Assembly: GCA_002869365.1 (NCBI GenBank) | Contig: PKTA01000187.1 | Coordinates: forward strand, 1-32,078 | Source: Marinilabiliales bacterium | GTDB taxonomy: Bacteria > Bacteroidota > Bacteroidia > Bacteroidales > F082 | DNA: 32,078 nucleotides | Reading direction: 5' to 3' | Part shown: piece after piece, positions 1 to 10,957 of the stretch | Layout: the number at the start of each line of letters is the position of its first letter | Position numbering within the stretch: position 1 is the first letter of the stretch | Notes under the pieces: generated by a model | What the model was told of the DNA's origin: nothing | What the model saw: the letters and a program-made list of their open reading frames with translations, nothing else | Database searches by the model: none | Translations under genes and position numbers: made by a program

Positions 1-1
1 A

Positions 2-1684
<1,683 letters not shown>

Positions 1685-1848
1685 AGTCTTAAAGGAAAGA
1701 GAGCAAATAAAACCTAATAATTAAATTAAATATTAACGCTTATTTATAAATTCAAACGATAAATAACTTGATTCCGCTATCTAAATTTTTTAATTAATAT
1801 TTGAAGAATTAAAAGTTTACCGCTATTTATTACTTTTAATTAGGCTTT

Positions 1849-2019
1849 ATGAATAATTTAAATTCCAACACACTAACCGGATATACAAAATCGGTGAGAA
1901 GAAAAACTCATCAACAATTTGTATGTCCTAACTGTGGATATATTGCTTTTAATCATATTGATTGTCCTATCTGCGACAATAAACTAAAATTAAAGAAGAC
2001 AACGAAATATTCCTTTTAA
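1849..2019 (+). CDS. 56-residue zinc-ribbon microprotein
   Basis: ATG at 1849 opens a 56-codon frame ending in TAA. The central part contains two CxxC pairs, CPNCG (Cys26, Cys29) and CPIC (Cys39, Cys42), nine residues apart, which is the spacing of a rubredoxin-like or zinc-ribbon knuckle binding one Zn. The flanks are basic (RRK before the ribbon, KLKLKK after it), as in small nucleic-acid or ribosome-associated ribbon proteins. It has no signal peptide or TM segment. It follows lacZ by 164 bases on the same strand and converges with the histidine kinase gene, leaving only 26 bases between stops. The function is unknown; the paired CxxC motifs are the reason for calling it. It could be a fragment of a larger ribbon protein, but start, stop and a compact domain are all present. 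Confidence 0.66.
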   Translation: MNNLNSNTLTGYTKSVRRKTHQQFVCPNCGYIAFNHIDCPICDNKLKLKKTTKYSF

Positions 2020-2037
2020 GCGAAGCATCAAAAAAGG
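2012..2037. terminator. possible weak hairpin between convergent genes
   Basis: CCTTTT (2012-2017) can pair with AAAAGG (2032-2037) across the short gap between the zinc-ribbon stop and the histidine kinase stop. The stem is short and the loop long (14 nt), so this is only a weak candidate for a shared terminator. Confidence 0.25.
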
Positions 2038-2045
2038 CTAACTAA

Positions 2046-5000
2046 TTAGTTTAGAATCGAATCCATAATTATTTCAACACGAGTTCCCGATGGCTCACCT
2101 TTCTCAAACAAGTCGATTATTTTAATACCGTAAACACCAGTATTATTTTCATTAAGCAAATCCAATCTTTCCTTAGTAATTTTTATTCCTTTGGATTCCT
2201 TTTTATGTTTTCGTCTTTTGTTTTGCTCAGATGATTTTTTCCGTCCAATGCCATTATCTTCAATAATACATTTGATAGTATTTTCATCCAATTTTTCAAT
2301 TTCGAGTATAATTCTACCCTTTACCCTCAATGGTTGAATACCATGTTTTATTGCGTTTTCGAGTATGGGCTGTAATAGCATTGGAGGTATTAAAACAGAA
2401 TCAGTATCAACATCATTACTTAATTTCACTTCATAGTCGAACATATCATCAAAACGCATTTTTTCCAGATCAATATAATGCTGCAGATAACTTAGTACAT
2501 CGCTTAGTCTTACAAATTTCTTATCAACAAATTCCAGAGTCATTCTAATAACTTTTGAAAATGAACTTAAATAGCCAAGAGCCTTATCTAACTCATTATC
2601 AAGCATATAATTTTGTATACTATTTATGGAATTAAATAAGAAATGCGGGTTCATCTGGGCCTGTAATGCCTTTATCTCAAGTTCTGAAATATGTTGCATT
2701 ATTTTCCTTTTTTCTTCTTCCACCTTTTTTAGCCACTTTATCCTGAGACTATAAGCCAGGAATATTATGGCTATTAAACTTATTAGTACAATAGTATAAA
2801 ACCAAATTTGTTTGTACCATGGTGTCATTATTTCAAAAGAAAATTCAGCAACATTTGAGTTTAAACCGGAGGTTTTATTTCTGCTTTTTACTAAAAATTT
2901 ATATTTACCATAATGTAAATATGGATAAACAACATTTTTTTTATCTGTTGGACCCACCCAATCTTTATCAATACCATCGAGTTTATAATAATATTGATCT
3001 GATTCAGGATTTAAAAAATTGAGAGTATGAAAATATATACTCAAATGATTTTCATCAGGACTTAAAATTAACTCATCATCAGGCAAACCAGACCATTTAT
3101 AAGTGTTTGTATAATCCTTCCAATTTACTTCCTTATTAAAAATTTCAACATTTTTTATTACAGTAGTAAGAGGACTTAAATTAAATGATGAAAACAGTCT
3201 GGTGTTAATTTTCATTAATCCATCATTGGTTGCTAACCAAATATTGCCTTTAGTATCTAAATCAGAGGCATTAACAATCTCCATATCATATCCTTCAGTA
3301 TGTGAGAAATAACGGTAATTAATAATTTTATTTTTTATCTCATCTATATTGAAAACTCTAAGTCCATCTGAATAACCGGCAAACAATAAATTATCATTGA
3401 TGTTAAGCCAGATTACAGAATTTTTAATTCCTTTAAGTTTAATCTCAAATATTTTATTCCTGTTTACTGGTTCAAATATTTCAATTCTACCATCACTACC
3501 TCCCAAATAAGCATAGCCATCTTTATCAAAACATATATCGTTTATATTTTTATTTACAGTAGTATCCCTTTTGGAAAGGTTAATTAATTCTCCTTCTTTA
3601 TAAATAAAAACCCCCGAGATTCTGCTTGATACCCACACTTCGTCTTTATATGTTCTGATGAACTTTGAAAATATTGGATTGGCAGTATCAGTATATTGGA
3701 AAATCTTATTCGATTGATTATAATTATCAAACTTCTTTAAAGAGCTAGCCCAAGGGCCACACCGAAAGAGGGTATCTGAAGATGTAAATGCTATGTCTGA
3801 ATGAATAAATGGAGCAAAATAATATGAGTCTTCAATATTTTTTTTCGGAATTTTAAAACTTCCGAAATTAGAACAAGTAAGCCATAAATTATTATTGTTA
3901 TCCACTTCAATATCATTAATATGAGTTCTCTGATTGTGGTAAAGTTTGTTTAACTTTTTGATTCTGGTTTTCAGGCTTATATCTGAAATTTTATTTTTTT
4001 CTGCCTGAATTCTCAGATTATATAAATACTCAATATCTTTCTTTACAAAGGATTTTGAATTCCATTTAAAAAAGGAACTATCTGAGTAAAACCAGATATT
4101 ATTTTGATTGTCAATTTCTATACCGTTTAAAAACAGCTTATTCTCATTAAAATAACCAGAAGGATAATATTCAAAATATTGTGGTGGAATTATATACAAT
4201 CCTTCGTCGAGGGTACCGTAGTATAAAAATTTTTGTTTTTCATCAAATTTCATCGCCCAGCCCAATATTGAGTTTATATTATAAGCCTGGTTTAACCTCA
4301 AAATGCTATCCTCAGTAATTTTGAATAAGCCCCCGGGCGGGGAAATGCCTCCTCCATTCCAGGATGCTGCCCAAATATTTTGGGAATAATCTTTAGCAAT
4401 TCCAAATACCTGACCAATACCACTAATTTTATTTAATGTAGAATCATAATATTCTGCAATCCCGTCACGCTCCCATCCAAAATACAATTGCCCTTTTTTA
4501 TCCTCATAAACAGAACTCACCCCTAAATTGTCGGTCAGCTTATCTGCAACCCTATGGATATTTGGTTTTCCGTTTTCAAATTGAATAAAATAGTGATTAT
4601 TTGCAAAATCATAAAAGTAAACTGCACTATCTTTTTCCAATATTCCGGTTATAATAACATTCTTTTTTAGATCGTTATTTTTAGTATTAAAATTAAAGAA
4701 AACGGAATCCTTTAATATAGATATTGCTCTATTTGTGCCTATTGCTATGCAGTTAGTTTGCGAACAATATTTCACAATTCTGACTGAATTGTCAACTAGA
4801 CCATCCTCTTTGGTATAACTAATGAACTTCTCACCATCAAATTTTGAAACTCCTGCTCCAAAACATGCAAACCACATATTGCCCTCATTATCCTCATCAA
4901 TATACCATATCTTATTTCCTGCAAGGCCATTAAGGGTATTATAAATAGTAAATCTTTCACCATCCCAACAACTCAATCCTGAATCTGTGCCTATCCAGAT

Positions 5001-5141
5001 GTAGGATCTACTATCTTTATAAATGGAGCGTATGGCATTTCCTGGTAAACCATCAGCAGAAGTGATATTTCTACTGTGATAATTTTGGGACTGGCCAATA
5101 AAGTAAAATAGTATAAAAAGTATGTTTAGTAAAATCCTCAA
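2046..5141 (-). CDS. Two-component sensor histidine kinase with Reg_prop beta-propeller, Y_Y_Y domain and LytS-type kinase
   Basis: 1031-residue sensor kinase. An N-terminal signal peptide/anchor leads into a long periplasmic propeller of Reg_prop-type repeats (ITSADGLPGNAI, YIWIGTDSGL, NMWFACFGAGV), then a Y_Y_Y domain just before a TM segment near residues 780-800. The cytoplasmic part is a His_kinase (PF06580) plus HATPase_c: phospho-acceptor His833 in MNPHFLFNSINS, N-box LQPILENAIKHG, G-box IEDNGIGR. Unlike hybrid two-component systems it has no receiver or AraC domain. Translation starts at TTG (5139-5141): the only upstream codons before the regulator's stop are two sense codons, and no ATG precedes the signal peptide. 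It lies six bases after the response regulator stop, so the two are almost certainly co-transcribed and cognate. The ligand is unknown; propeller kinases of this type often sense glycans, but nothing here proves that. Confidence 0.93.
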   Translation of the reverse strand: MRILLNILFILFYFIGQSQNYHSRNITSADGLPGNAIRSIYKDSRSYIWIGTDSGLSCWDGERFTIYNTLNGLAGNKIWYIDEDNEGNMWFACFGAGVSKFDGEKFISYTKEDGLVDNSVRIVKYCSQTNCIAIGTNRAISILKDSVFFNFNTKNNDLKKNVIITGILEKDSAVYFYDFANNHYFIQFENGKPNIHRVADKLTDNLGVSSVYEDKKGQLYFGWERDGIAEYYDSTLNKISGIGQVFGIAKDYSQNIWAASWNGGGISPPGGLFKITEDSILRLNQAYNINSILGWAMKFDEKQKFLYYGTLDEGLYIIPPQYFEYYPSGYFNENKLFLNGIEIDNQNNIWFYSDSSFFKWNSKSFVKKDIEYLYNLRIQAEKNKISDISLKTRIKKLNKLYHNQRTHINDIEVDNNNNLWLTCSNFGSFKIPKKNIEDSYYFAPFIHSDIAFTSSDTLFRCGPWASSLKKFDNYNQSNKIFQYTDTANPIFSKFIRTYKDEVWVSSRISGVFIYKEGELINLSKRDTTVNKNINDICFDKDGYAYLGGSDGRIEIFEPVNRNKIFEIKLKGIKNSVIWLNINDNLLFAGYSDGLRVFNIDEIKNKIINYRYFSHTEGYDMEIVNASDLDTKGNIWLATNDGLMKINTRLFSSFNLSPLTTVIKNVEIFNKEVNWKDYTNTYKWSGLPDDELILSPDENHLSIYFHTLNFLNPESDQYYYKLDGIDKDWVGPTDKKNVVYPYLHYGKYKFLVKSRNKTSGLNSNVAEFSFEIMTPWYKQIWFYTIVLISLIAIIFLAYSLRIKWLKKVEEEKRKIMQHISELEIKALQAQMNPHFLFNSINSIQNYMLDNELDKALGYLSSFSKVIRMTLEFVDKKFVRLSDVLSYLQHYIDLEKMRFDDMFDYEVKLSNDVDTDSVLIPPMLLQPILENAIKHGIQPLRVKGRIILEIEKLDENTIKCIIEDNGIGRKKSSEQNKRRKHKKESKGIKITKERLDLLNENNTGVYGIKIIDLFEKGEPSGTRVEIIMDSILN

Positions 5142-5147
5142 ATTAAA

Positions 5148-5918
5148 TTATTTATCCTGATTAAAACTCCTGTTAGTAAGCGCTTTTACAAATTCGTCAA
5201 TCCGTCTGTGGGCGATATCCAGTTGTATTCCATTGTCGAGTATTACTCTATGCCCGTCGGTTCGTAAATACTTATCCACATAATTTAAATTTAACAGATA
5301 GGTTTTATGAATTCTGAAAAAAACCTCCTCTGGCAATAGGTCTTCAACATAACCTAAGGTTTTTGAAACCAGAACATACTTTTCATTTATGAGATGGATT
5401 TTGGTATAATTTCTATCGGCTTCGCAATAAATAATATTATTTATTTTCTCCATTTGATATCCCGCCAAAGTAGGAAGAGCAACTTTACTTTTTATTGATA
5501 TACCCATATTCATATTAGATATTAAGATATCTATTCTTTCCTGCTTCGATTTTAGGAACTCATGATTTTCATATCTTTTTATGGCATCATTTAAATCAAT
5601 ATAATTTATTGGTTTAAGCAAATAATCTAGTGCCGAGTATTTTATAGCATCCAGCGCATATTGATTATAAGCGGTTGTAAAAATTACTTCAAAATTGAGT
5701 TTATCAAAATAATCGAATAGTTTAAAGCCATTTTCATCCGGCATTTGTATGTCAAGAAAAACAATGTTGGGGTTGTATTTATTTATTGCTACAACACCAT
5801 CTTTCACCGACTCACATAAGGCCATAACCTCGAGTTTATCATCAAAATATCTTTGAATAATTTTTTTGAATGATTCTCTGGCTTTTCGTTCATCGTCTAT
5901 TATTATGCAACTAATCAT
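5148..5918 (-). CDS. LytTR-family response regulator
   Basis: 256-residue response regulator and first gene of the pair with the propeller kinase. The receiver domain spans residues 1-120: acidic pocket Asp8-Asp9, phospho-acceptor Asp56 in FLDIQMPDENG, switch Thr81/Thr82 in FTTAYNQYAL, and Lys102 in YLLKPI. The C-terminal LytTR DNA-binding domain (about residues 150-250) shows IIYCEADRNYTKIHL, FFRIHKTYLLNLNYV and VILDNGIQLDIAHRR. It probably activates target promoters after phosphorylation by the adjacent LytS-type kinase. The start is ATG at 5918. A 19-base palindrome lies 36-54 bases upstream of the ATG. The stop codon is in the same frame as the kinase TTG start. Targets are unknown. Confidence 0.95.
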   Translation of the reverse strand: MISCIIIDDERKARESFKKIIQRYFDDKLEVMALCESVKDGVVAINKYNPNIVFLDIQMPDENGFKLFDYFDKLNFEVIFTTAYNQYALDAIKYSALDYLLKPINYIDLNDAIKRYENHEFLKSKQERIDILISNMNMGISIKSKVALPTLAGYQMEKINNIIYCEADRNYTKIHLINEKYVLVSKTLGYVEDLLPEEVFFRIHKTYLLNLNYVDKYLRTDGHRVILDNGIQLDIAHRRIDEFVKALTNRSFNQDK

Positions 5919-5953
5919 GATATAAGTTTAACTAAAATGAAACCATATAAACA

Positions 5954-5972
5954 TGAATATTTAAAATATTCA
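5954..5972. repeat. 19-bp perfect palindrome upstream of the regulator/kinase operon
   Basis: TGAATATTT and AAATATTCA flank a single central A, giving perfect 9-bp arms 36-54 bases before the response regulator ATG. The position suits an operator, but the region is very AT-rich and LytTR proteins usually bind direct repeats, so function is uncertain. Confidence 0.35.
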
Positions 5973-5990
5973 AAACATTTAAACACTTCC

Positions 5991-6020
5991 ATAAAATTTC
6001 TAACTCTGAAGTAATTTTAT
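5991..6020 (-). terminator. AT-only inverted repeat downstream of the beta-helix gene
   Basis: ATAAAATT (5991-5998) pairs with AATTTTAT (6013-6020) about 60 bases past the stop of the minus-strand beta-helix/Ig gene. The stem has no G-C pairs and no clear U-tract follows, so it is a weak terminator candidate. Confidence 0.22.
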
Positions 6021-6079
6021 AATGAAATTGTCAAGTTTTAAAAAACAAAATGCTTAAAACCTATAGTCTATTACGCTAA

Positions 6080-8833
6080 TTATTTGCTAATTATAAGCTT
6101 ATGGGCCTCTACCTTGTCTCCATTATAAACTTTCACAATATATAACCCACTTGACAAATCAGATATATCAACAGTTTTAGATTCACTCAATTTTACAATC
6201 TCTCCGCTTATATCCAGTATTTCTACAATCTGAATATCATCAGTAGTCTTATTCTTGGCTTTGACAGTTATGATGTTCTTGGCAGGATTTGGAAACACTA
6301 AGTATTCTGAATCTACTTTATTAAACTCATCAATTGAAAGATTATTCCATTTTACTACGGGAAAGATAGCATTGGAAACTTTTAAAAAGAACCTTGGGTC
6401 AGAAGAATAAGAAACCCATTCATCCTCACTATTCAAAGTCCATGAAACTCCAACTGCCGAAGCCCCATCAATATCTGTCTTTAATGCGAGAGTATCCGAT
6501 GCATCTTCAGGTAAAAATATACCTACATAATAAGACTTTGGTAACTGTACGACATTACTAAAGTTTGCTTCGCTTAAGATTCCCATTTCCACATCGCTTA
6601 CTATTTGATTGAAGGAAATAGTTGTGAAATCTAATAAATCACCAGGATTATTATTTTCTCCCCCGGCATTCCATATACCAACTTTTAGCATTTTATCAGC
6701 ACCTCCTGAATTAAAGGCTTTACCAAATCTGAATAAAACTTTTTCAATATCGAAGGTCTTCATTTCATCCGTAAAGAATTGTGCTTTTATTTTATCCCCA
6801 TCACAATTTGTTCCTGAAACATATCCACAATCACTCCTTGTACTACCATCTGAGTATGCATATAATGTATCATTTTGAGGTAATATCATATTTAATGTAT
6901 CTTCAACTATGATTGACACTAATACTGAATCTATTCCCTGATAATTAAGTATATTATCTGTAACTGTAAGACTAAAATACTGGTCGTTAAATAAAGCATT
7001 TGTGAGAGGTGAGAGTATAGACGGATCATCCACTAGGGATACCGGTTCCCAATGGAATGTTAAGTTCGGAGAACCTCCTGTATAACTACCGTTTAAAGTG
7101 GCTGTTCCTCCAGGAGGAATACCAATATCATCCCCTGCATTAACTATTAGTTGATCAAAAGCTGTAAGATGTGCTGACATACTGGTTTCTTGTCCACAAC
7201 TATTCGATACTTCACAATAATAGTATCCTGTATCGGCTGCTGTTACATTCTGTATTAGAAGTTGTGATAGAGTGGCCCCAGACAATAAACCTGAAGGACC
7301 GTACCATTGATAATTTAATGGTTCATCTCCTATTGATGTGATATTAAATTGAACATCATTCGTAAAATATACAATTTCATTTGTTGGATGCTGAGTAATA
7401 TCAGGAGAAATCAAAACATCTACTAATACTGAATTACTTTCAACTATTTCACAACTATTGCTAACCAAACATTTGTAATTTCCTTCATCTGAAGATGTAA
7501 GATTATTTAAAATTAAGGTGTTGGAATTGGCATCTGTGATATCCACATTATCTTTTTGCCATTGGTAAACAAGAGTTGGGGATCCTGTGGCTTCTATAGT
7601 AAGTGTGTGAGAACTACCTTGACAAATTGTTATGCCCTGGGGTTGAGTTGTAATTGTTGGTGGTGTGAGTGGTGTTCCGAGAGGGTTTTCAAATGCACCC
7701 ATATCAGGGTTACTGCCTCCTGGATTTGGCCTTTGATTGTATAAATAATCATCTACTGGTGCGCTATAAGACTCCTCATTAAATACAAAATCCTGTATAC
7801 CAACTCCAATACATGGAGAGCAGTCTGAAAGAGAATAATCATTATTCAATAGAGTGGGTGCATTAATATTCCCAACTCCATCATCTGGGATATTATCCAA
7901 TCGGCAATATTCTGCTAAATAACCTAAACCTGAGTTCATCGTATAACCTTCTATTATTGAATTATAAATAGTAAAATGAGAAGGTGGGAGAATATTGATT
8001 AATGAACCTTGTTCATTACTAGAATTTATAATTGTATTATTTATTAAAACTGGAGATGAAGCCTCCCAAGAATAAAATATAGCATCAGTTCCTTCTTTAT
8101 TATTTGAAATAACTATGTTATTTATAAGCATTGCTTTACTACCACCTCTAAATTCAATAACATTATACCATCCTTCTTGTACTTCACTTATATAACAGTT
8201 TTTGACTACAGTTTCAGTATTCCAAAACTGTATTTGATTTCCATTCTCCCAACAAGTATTATTATAGATATTGCAATTTTCTATTACACCATGATTGTTT
8301 GCTATAGATATTCCTCCTCCATGCCTACAATCATTATTGTATATATCACAATTTTTTACATTTACTGTATTATAGTCCAAACCAGGTTCTCCATACCCAT
8401 TAATTGCAATTCCTCCTCCTCCAGTATCACCTGGTGCAATATTGTTATAAACCTTACAGTTTAATATATTAGCATTAGCACTAGAAATTAAAACCCCTCT
8501 AACACCATTGGTTATTGAGAATCCAATTAATGCAGTTGTACTGTCCTCATTATTAATAATTTGTACAGCCTCATCCCACCATTGTCCATCAATGATTGTT
8601 TGGTTAATAGTATTGGTGTCATTATCAAATATAAAATTTGATGTAAGAACTATACTTTTTCCATTGTAAATAATATTTTCCTCATATGTCCCAGGCTGTA
8701 CCAAAACAGTATCTCCATCATTGGAAGCATCAATACCCTCTTGTATTGTAGGATAATCAGCAGGTATATTAATTATTTGGGAACTTAAATTTAGGCTTAA
8801 TAAAACAAAACTTAATAGTAAAATTCTTTTCAT
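6080..8833 (-). CDS. Secreted parallel beta-helix protein with two Ig-like domains and T9SS sorting domain
   Basis: 917 residues. A Sec signal peptide (about 1-19) is followed by IPADYPTIQEGIDAS and GDTVLVQPGTYEEN, the usual opening of a right-handed parallel beta-helix (pectin-lyase-like fold). PbH1-type coils run to about residue 330, with many N-rich 'NCxIYNN' turns. Two Ig-like domains follow (about 390-560), each with paired Cys and the YQW...GxYxC pattern. A less defined beta-rich region comes next, and from about residue 844 a T9SS type A tail with VFPNPAKN and SSGLYIVKV. It is predicted to cross the outer membrane by T9SS and be surface-attached or released. No catalytic residues of pectate lyase or pectinesterase are recognisable, so a binding or adhesin role is as likely as an enzyme. 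It starts at ATG 8833, with a possible -7 box about 100 bases upstream. Confidence 0.9.
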   Translation of the reverse strand: MKRILLLSFVLLSLNLSSQIINIPADYPTIQEGIDASNDGDTVLVQPGTYEENIIYNGKSIVLTSNFIFDNDTNTINQTIIDGQWWDEAVQIINNEDSTTALIGFSITNGVRGVLISSANANILNCKVYNNIAPGDTGGGGIAINGYGEPGLDYNTVNVKNCDIYNNDCRHGGGISIANNHGVIENCNIYNNTCWENGNQIQFWNTETVVKNCYISEVQEGWYNVIEFRGGSKAMLINNIVISNNKEGTDAIFYSWEASSPVLINNTIINSSNEQGSLINILPPSHFTIYNSIIEGYTMNSGLGYLAEYCRLDNIPDDGVGNINAPTLLNNDYSLSDCSPCIGVGIQDFVFNEESYSAPVDDYLYNQRPNPGGSNPDMGAFENPLGTPLTPPTITTQPQGITICQGSSHTLTIEATGSPTLVYQWQKDNVDITDANSNTLILNNLTSSDEGNYKCLVSNSCEIVESNSVLVDVLISPDITQHPTNEIVYFTNDVQFNITSIGDEPLNYQWYGPSGLLSGATLSQLLIQNVTAADTGYYYCEVSNSCGQETSMSAHLTAFDQLIVNAGDDIGIPPGGTATLNGSYTGGSPNLTFHWEPVSLVDDPSILSPLTNALFNDQYFSLTVTDNILNYQGIDSVLVSIIVEDTLNMILPQNDTLYAYSDGSTRSDCGYVSGTNCDGDKIKAQFFTDEMKTFDIEKVLFRFGKAFNSGGADKMLKVGIWNAGGENNNPGDLLDFTTISFNQIVSDVEMGILSEANFSNVVQLPKSYYVGIFLPEDASDTLALKTDIDGASAVGVSWTLNSEDEWVSYSSDPRFFLKVSNAIFPVVKWNNLSIDEFNKVDSEYLVFPNPAKNIITVKAKNKTTDDIQIVEILDISGEIVKLSESKTVDISDLSSGLYIVKVYNGDKVEAHKLIISK

Positions 8834-8935
8834 AGTGTATGTATTAAATTTAATATTGTTTAAAACTACAAAATTTATTTAAAGCATCATATAGAATTAT
8901 TTAACGTGATAATATAAAGATAAACGAAGGATTTC

Positions 8936-8943
8936 CAAAACTA
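8936..8943 (-). promoter_or_regulatory. possible -7 box for the beta-helix gene
   Basis: On the minus strand this reads TAGTTTTG, an exact TAnnTTTG match to the Bacteroidota -7 element, about 100 bases before the ATG. No TTTG lies at the ideal -33 distance, and a second match (TATTTTTG, 8972-8979) is nearby, so the call is tentative. Confidence 0.3.
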
Positions 8944-8990
8944 AAAACTAGGTGGGTTTTCTTGATTTTATCAAAAATATGCAAATAAAA

Positions 8991-9014
8991 AAAAGGAGGA
9001 AAATTCCTCCTTTT
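8991..9014 (-). terminator. Rho-independent terminator of the multicopper oxidase gene
   Basis: A near-perfect hairpin with arms AAAAGGAGGAA (8991-9001) and TTCCTCCTTTT (9004-9014). On the minus strand it is followed by an uninterrupted run of U residues, about 30 bases past the stop of the oxidase gene. It separates that gene from the downstream beta-helix gene. Confidence 0.88.
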
Positions 9015-9044
9015 AATATTTTACATCTTGTATTATTCTAAGTC

Positions 9045-10880
9045 CTAATTCAGGTTTACCTTGGAAATAAAATGTTTACTTCCTGAAACATATTCCACAA
9101 TAACAATTCCTCTTGGCAAATCAGCAACAGATATTGTTTTGTTTTTCAGCGAATTAAAAGTTTGCTGTCTTAAAGTTTTTCCTGTCAAATCATAAATTCT
9201 CAAAATACCTGCTTCTTCAATTTCTGCATTTATGGTGAATTCATTTCGTGCAGGATTTGGATATATGTTAAGGATCTCCAACTCATTATTAGAAAATAGG
9301 CTGGTATAAAAATCAGAAGAATCCACAACCACAAACTGATGCATCATACTAGTATCTTCATGCGTAAGTATATGACAATGATACATATATCCCATATGTG
9401 CAACTGGCGGACCAGGGAAGCTATCAAATCGTGCTTCAAAAGTTAAAATTGCTCCCGGGCGTATTAACTGAACATCTTTATAACCTACTAATTCATCAGG
9501 TAAATCTGGGAAAGTATAAGTTGCTACAGTATCTCCCATACCTAATTTACCAGTGTATTCTACAACCTGAAATTGCACTTTATGTATATGAAACGGATGC
9601 GATTTATTGGTAAGGTTATTAATTACCCATTTTTCTTTTGTATTAACCAAAACAGTATCATTAATAACATTCATATCCATTGGCGTTCCGTCAATAGTCC
9701 ACACATTACCACTACCTCCTGATCCCATAAGATCCTTCTCTCTGGTTTTAAAAACTGAGCCTTCAGATAATGTATAATCAACAAGTTGTGAAGGTATGCT
9801 TGTAATTGGATCTGAGGATGACAATGAAAAATCAACAATAAAAGCCATTAATGCTTTTCCATTAGTAGACCCATAATTTGCATCAGCAGGAACTGTTAGT
9901 TTTCTCATGTAAACAGTATCCCCATCAGCAAACTGAGTAAAGTCAACTAAAAATTCTCTTCTGTCGCCTACCGACATTAAAGTTGAATCAGTTTCTCTTG
10001 GAACATCAATATAACCACCCCCGGTAGCTACCATCCACATCTTTTCAAAATTGTTGTTTGTATTAAGATCAGTATTAAGTCCTATTTGGAACATTTTACG
10101 TGGGCTACCATTTAGTACTCTAAGTCTTACAACCTCAGCCGGAACTTTCAAATAACCACCAACTACTCCATTTATTAATGTATAAGGACCATTACCTGGT
10201 TTTTCACCTGCTTTAATGGCAACTGCTGTTGGAGGTGTTGTAGTTGAATCAAGTACAAATCCCTTTTCCTGTATTACTATTGGAAAATCGTTTTCCCCAT
10301 AATTTTTTGGCAATAATGAATACAAGGGATCATTGGCAGGGTCTTCTACTATAATCATACCTGCCAAGCCTCTGATTACCTGATCAGTAGTTAAATCCAT
10401 TAAGTGGGTGTGATACCAACAGGTTTGCACCTCATCAATAACATTAAAAAAGGGACTCCAACTGGAACCATTAAATATTACCTGATGCGGGCCACCATCC
10501 ATTAATCCCGGAATGTTTAATCCATGCCAGTGAACAGTAGTATTTGCACCATCCGGAAGATTATTAGAAATTTCAAACTCCAATTCTTCACCTTTAGGGA
10601 AAACTAAAGTAGGTCCTAAATATGACATCTGATTATCCACTGGCTGACCCTGCTTATTATAACAATAGGCATCAAGATCTACATTCAGATTTATATCCGT
10701 CACGAAACCGTTAGGGTCAAAATTATGCTGATTCCCTGAAATTTCTATTTCCATAAAACTTCCTGTTACCAGGTATGGTATAGGTATTTCATTCTTGAAA
10801 ATCTGAGCATTAATTATTTGAGGTAGCGCCAATACTGCTAACAACAGTATTCCAACTTTAATTGTAATTAGTTTATTCAT
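9045..10880 (-). CDS. Secreted multicopper oxidase (laccase/CueO/CotA type) with T9SS sorting domain
   Basis: 611 residues with a signal peptide (about 1-25). All four copper-binding motifs of a three-domain multicopper oxidase are present: HWHG (117-120), WYHTH (155-159), HPFHIH (428-433) and HCHILTHEDTSMM (501-513). Cys502, His507 and Met512 fit the type 1 copper ligands, with Met as axial ligand. The family oxidises phenols, metal ions or bilirubin-like substrates with reduction of O2 to water. The residues needed to predict which substrate cannot be judged from sequence alone, and there is no Met-rich CueO-like insert. From about residue 540 a T9SS tail follows (IYPNPARNEF, DLPRGIVIVEY), so the enzyme should be exported to the cell surface rather than remain periplasmic. 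It has its own terminator downstream and a strong hairpin upstream, suggesting an independent unit. Stop is TAG. Confidence 0.95.
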   Translation of the reverse strand: MNKLITIKVGILLLAVLALPQIINAQIFKNEIPIPYLVTGSFMEIEISGNQHNFDPNGFVTDINLNVDLDAYCYNKQGQPVDNQMSYLGPTLVFPKGEELEFEISNNLPDGANTTVHWHGLNIPGLMDGGPHQVIFNGSSWSPFFNVIDEVQTCWYHTHLMDLTTDQVIRGLAGMIIVEDPANDPLYSLLPKNYGENDFPIVIQEKGFVLDSTTTPPTAVAIKAGEKPGNGPYTLINGVVGGYLKVPAEVVRLRVLNGSPRKMFQIGLNTDLNTNNNFEKMWMVATGGGYIDVPRETDSTLMSVGDRREFLVDFTQFADGDTVYMRKLTVPADANYGSTNGKALMAFIVDFSLSSSDPITSIPSQLVDYTLSEGSVFKTREKDLMGSGGSGNVWTIDGTPMDMNVINDTVLVNTKEKWVINNLTNKSHPFHIHKVQFQVVEYTGKLGMGDTVATYTFPDLPDELVGYKDVQLIRPGAILTFEARFDSFPGPPVAHMGYMYHCHILTHEDTSMMHQFVVVDSSDFYTSLFSNNELEILNIYPNPARNEFTINAEIEEAGILRIYDLTGKTLRQQTFNSLKNKTISVADLPRGIVIVEYVSGSKHFISKVNLN

Positions 10881-10917
10881 AGAATTAGTAAATTAGTTAA
10901 ACATAATGTTAAAGTAG

Positions 10918-10948
10918 AAGAGAGGGAGAATTTACATCTCCCTCTCTT
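10918..10948 (-). terminator. Strong hairpin after the 960-residue T9SS protein gene
   Basis: AAGAGAGGGAGA (10918-10929) pairs perfectly with TCTCCCTCTCTT (10937-10948), loop 7 nt, ten bases past the stop of the upstream minus-strand gene. The minus-strand U-tract is modest (CTACTTT), while the plus-strand side is T-rich. A terminator is the simplest reading given the 12-bp stem; it also sits in the leader of the oxidase gene. Confidence 0.7.
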
Positions 10949-10957
10949 TTTATTAAT

